Assembly (NCBI GenBank): GCA_002702705.1
Contig: PABH01000073.1
Coordinates: 62,001 to 126,000 of the forward strand
Direction: 5' to 3'
Source: Anaerolineaceae bacterium
Lineage (GTDB): Bacteria; Chloroflexota; Anaerolineae; Anaerolineales; Anaerolineaceae
Length of the DNA stretch: 64,000 nucleotides
The notes under the pieces are model-generated. The model saw only the letters and a program-made list of their open reading frames with translations, did not search any database and had not been told where the DNA came from. Numbering within the stretch: the first letter of the stretch is position 1; each line of letters opens with the position of its first letter. Positions 62,473 to 64,000 of the stretch are shown here, one piece after another. A program made the position numbers and the translations under genes.

Positions 62473-63591
62473 CTAGTCGAAAATCTCACCGTTTTCGGGG
62501 CGGGCAAAAATCATCCGTCCGGCTGCAGTTTGCAGCACCTTGGTGACAATCACGATAATTTCCTTGTCCATGTAATCCCGACCGTTTTCAACAACAACCA
62601 TGGTACCATCGTCCATGTACCCAACACCCTGGTTGGATTCTTTGCCATCCTGAATGACACGAACATTCATCACTTCACCAGGTAACAAGACCGTCTTGAC
62701 CGCATTGGCCAATTCATTGATATTCAACACGGTTACGCCCTGTAACTCGGCAATCCGGTTCAAGTTGTAGTCATTGGTTAACACCGGACAGCGTAACTGC
62801 CTTGCCAGGATGACCAGTTTATCATCCACTTCCCGCACCCCTTCCACATCAATATCGCTGATGCGGACCGGAATAGACGGTTCTTTTTGTAAGGCTGCCA
62901 GCACTTCCATGCCGCGGCGTCCGCGTTGACGGCGCAAACCATCCGCAGAATCAGCAATATACTGCAGTTCGTTTAACACAAAACGCGGGATCAACAAAGA
63001 GCCGGGCAAAAACCCGGTGCGGGCAATATCACTGATGCGGCCATCAATGATGACACTGGTATCCAACAAAATATTGCGGCTTTCCGCCCAATTCATGCTC
63101 GGTTCACCAGCGACATTGCCATCGGGCACTAAGCCGGGGCCGCCGCGTCCCCCAAAACCGGGGATGACGTTAAATAAATCCGTCTGGCGCATAACAAACA
63201 CGGAAACACCGAGGTAAGCAAAAACAACCACACCCACGAAGGGTAAAATGGAACCAAACGGACTAGGCAGGAGCGAGAGCGGAAACGCTAATAAAGCAGC
63301 GATAATAAGTCCAGCGATTAATCCAGCAAATGAAGCGAATAATGATTGCGCAGAAACCCGGGTGAGCAGCGCACGAATGGCGCGGATCGGACGGGTGGTT
63401 AAGATTGGCGTCAGGATGAGCCCAAACAATGCGCCAACGAGGCCGATCGTAAAGGCATACTGTTCCACCGTAAAAGGGTTAACAGCATCCGGATTCGAAT
63501 TTGCGATTGCGCCAAGGTTGGTGCCGATAAAAACACCGATAATTGTAAAAACAACCATGCCAATGAGGCGAAAAATAAAATCAACACTCAT
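62473..63591 (-). CDS. PIN/TRAM-domain membrane protein, YacL-like
   Basis: 372 residues. Four N-terminal helices (about 7-150), then a PIN nuclease-like domain beginning [22 protein letters not shown] with acidic metal ligands ([27 protein letters not shown]) and a C-terminal TRAM domain ([39 protein letters not shown]). It resembles Bacillus YacL. The activity is uncharacterised, perhaps an RNA-directed nuclease at the membrane. It is the first gene of the cysS-rlmB operon. Confidence 0.93.
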   Translation of the reverse strand: MSVDFIFRLIGMVVFTIIGVFIGTNLGAIANSNPDAVNPFTVEQYAFTIGLVGALFGLILTPILTTRPIRAIRALLTRVSAQSLFASFAGLIAGLIIAALLAFPLSLLPSPFGSILPFVGVVVFAYLGVSVFVMRQTDLFNVIPGFGGRGGPGLVPDGNVAGEPSMNWAESRNILLDTSVIIDGRISDIARTGFLPGSLLIPRFVLNELQYIADSADGLRRQRGRRGMEVLAALQKEPSIPVRISDIDVEGVREVDDKLVILARQLRCPVLTNDYNLNRIAELQGVTVLNINELANAVKTVLLPGEVMNVRVIQDGKESNQGVGYMDDGTMVVVENGRDYMDKEIIVIVTKVLQTAAGRMIFARPENGEIFD

Positions 63592-63663
63592 AAAAACACT
63601 CCTTCGAAAAAAAATATGCAGCTATTAAGGTGCAGAATAATAAGGGATTATTGCTCTAGTAGC

Positions 63664-63692
63664 ATGATAGCACGAGCGGGAATACAAGTCAA
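63664..63692 (-). promoter_or_regulatory. Promoter of the PIN/TRAM-cysS-rlmB operon
   Basis: On the minus strand TTGACT (63692 to 63687), a 17-bp spacer and TATCAT (63669 to 63664). Confidence 0.75.
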
Positions 63693-63698
63693 TGAACA

Positions 63699-63727
63699 TT
63701 GACAGCCTAAAATGCGCATGTTAAAAT
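63699..63727 (+). promoter_or_regulatory. Promoter of the tRNA-Glu gene
   Basis: TTGACA (63699-63704), a 17-bp spacer and TAAAAT (63722-63727). It is back to back with the minus-strand promoter. Confidence 0.85.
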
Positions 63728-63745
63728 ACGCTACTTGTTTATGCC

Positions 63746-63821
63746 GCCCCCATCGTCTAGCGGCCTAGGACGGAGCCCTCTCAAGGCTCAAACAGGGGTT
63801 CGAGTCCCCTTGGGGGCACCA
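63746..63821 (+). tRNA. tRNA-Glu (anticodon CTC), CCA encoded
   Basis: Acceptor GCCCCCA pairs with TGGGGGC. The anticodon stem GAGCC/GGCTC holds loop CTCTCAA, anticodon CTC for GAG codons. The T-arm AGGGG-TTCGAGT-CCCCT is perfect. Discriminator A and CCA end at 63821. Confidence 0.95.
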
Positions 63822-63826
63822 ACGTT

Positions 63827-63851
63827 AATCCTCTTCTGAAGGGGATTTTTT
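63827..63851 (+). terminator. Terminator after tRNA-Glu
   Basis: Stem AATCCTCTT / AAGGGGATT with one G-U pair, a 3-base loop and T6. Confidence 0.8.
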
Positions 63852-63858
63852 GTTTAAA

Positions 63859-63968
63859 GAGCCCTCTCATATCATCAAGATATGCATGCGAAGGATCAAA
63901 CAGGGGTTCGACAGCGTACGCCATCGGGTAGTCCCCTCGCCAAGGCGCGCTTCGCGGTGGGGGCACCA
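63859..63968 (+). pseudogene. Decayed copy of the tRNA-Glu 3' half with three insertions
   Basis: From GAGCCCTCTC to the CCA end it matches the 3' part of the upstream tRNA-Glu but carries inserts of about 22 nt in the anticodon loop (63869-63890), 19 nt in the T-loop (63912-63930) and 20 nt before the acceptor strand (63938-63957). The acceptor 5' strand and D-arm are missing. The downstream terminator (63974-64000) is copied too. Confidence 0.7.
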
Positions 63969-64000
63969 ACGTTAATCCTCTTTTGAAGGGGATTTTTTTG

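Noticed and set aside
63781-63969. 62-codon minus-strand frame over the tRNA copy.
   Set aside because: It lies across tRNA and pseudo-tRNA sequence and is a by-product of them.
1-64000. CRISPR arrays, rRNA operons, insertion sequences, prophage genes and an origin of replication.
   Set aside because: None was seen on reading both strands; the only multi-copy sequences are the short repeats listed.

Overview
The window looks like chromosome from an AT-leaning, Gram-positive-like or monoderm bacterium. The best guess is Chloroflexota, class Anaerolineae. That is inference from gene content: a membrane PIN/TRAM protein next to cysS and rlmB, a cd1-type nitrite reductase, a VTC/DUF4956/CotH cluster, NB-ARC plus TPR proteins, MrtF-free lipoprotein exporters and several MFS/ABC-2 exporters. 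No outer-membrane genes, rRNA, CRISPR array, transposase or phage genes were seen.

Layout. 1-12.6 kb: a truncated GMC oxidoreductase, an OsmC peroxiredoxin, two alpha/beta hydrolases, two MFS transporters, a Ca2+/H+ antiporter, a large TPR protein, a chemoreceptor and a SlyD-type FKBP. 12.7-17.5 kb: a SIMPL protein, a secreted LysM protein, two receiver proteins that both lack the phospho-acceptor Asp, and a patatin. 17.6-24.2 kb: a TetR-controlled four-part ABC-2 exporter operon (regulator, small membrane protein, ATPase, two permeases, second ATPase, HlyD lipoprotein) with a clear promoter and operator. 24.2-35.5 kb: threonine aldolase, an orphan PfaD enoyl reductase, M29 aminopeptidase, NahK-like kinase, HEAT protein, glycerate kinase, CPBP protease and an overlapping TPR/NB-ARC pair. 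35.8-39.7 kb: Gfo/Idh oxidoreductase, GNAT, and a WYL regulator with GyrI-like and ClbS/DfsB proteins. 39.7-45.2 kb: a two-component system followed by the CotH-DUF4956-VTC operon. The two operons share an exact 20-base direct-repeat box placed identically ahead of a -10 element. 45.5-52.6 kb: SDR, GNAT, two GH13 glucosidases, MarR, a hydrolase and a DUF1858 protein. 52.8-57.5 kb: a cd1 nitrite reductase with two haem-c sites, its Crp/Fnr neighbour, and a TetR/lipase pair. 57.5-60.3 kb: a repeat-rich island, a DUF456 protein, a RelE/XRE toxin-antitoxin pair and ferritin. 60.3-64 kb: rlmB, cysS, the PIN/TRAM gene, tRNA-Glu and a decayed second copy of the tRNA 3' half.

The least explained structure is a family of six 53-55 bp inverted-repeat elements (arms CCTCCCGTWGG / CCWACGGGAGG) between 52.7 and 60.3 kb. 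Arms and total length are conserved while the loops differ. They sit only between genes, and two of them lie inside a 116-bp direct duplication that flanks nested GTGC-N3-GCAC palindromes. The shared regulatory box of the VTC/CotH operon and its neighbouring two-component system is the clearest new regulatory hypothesis.
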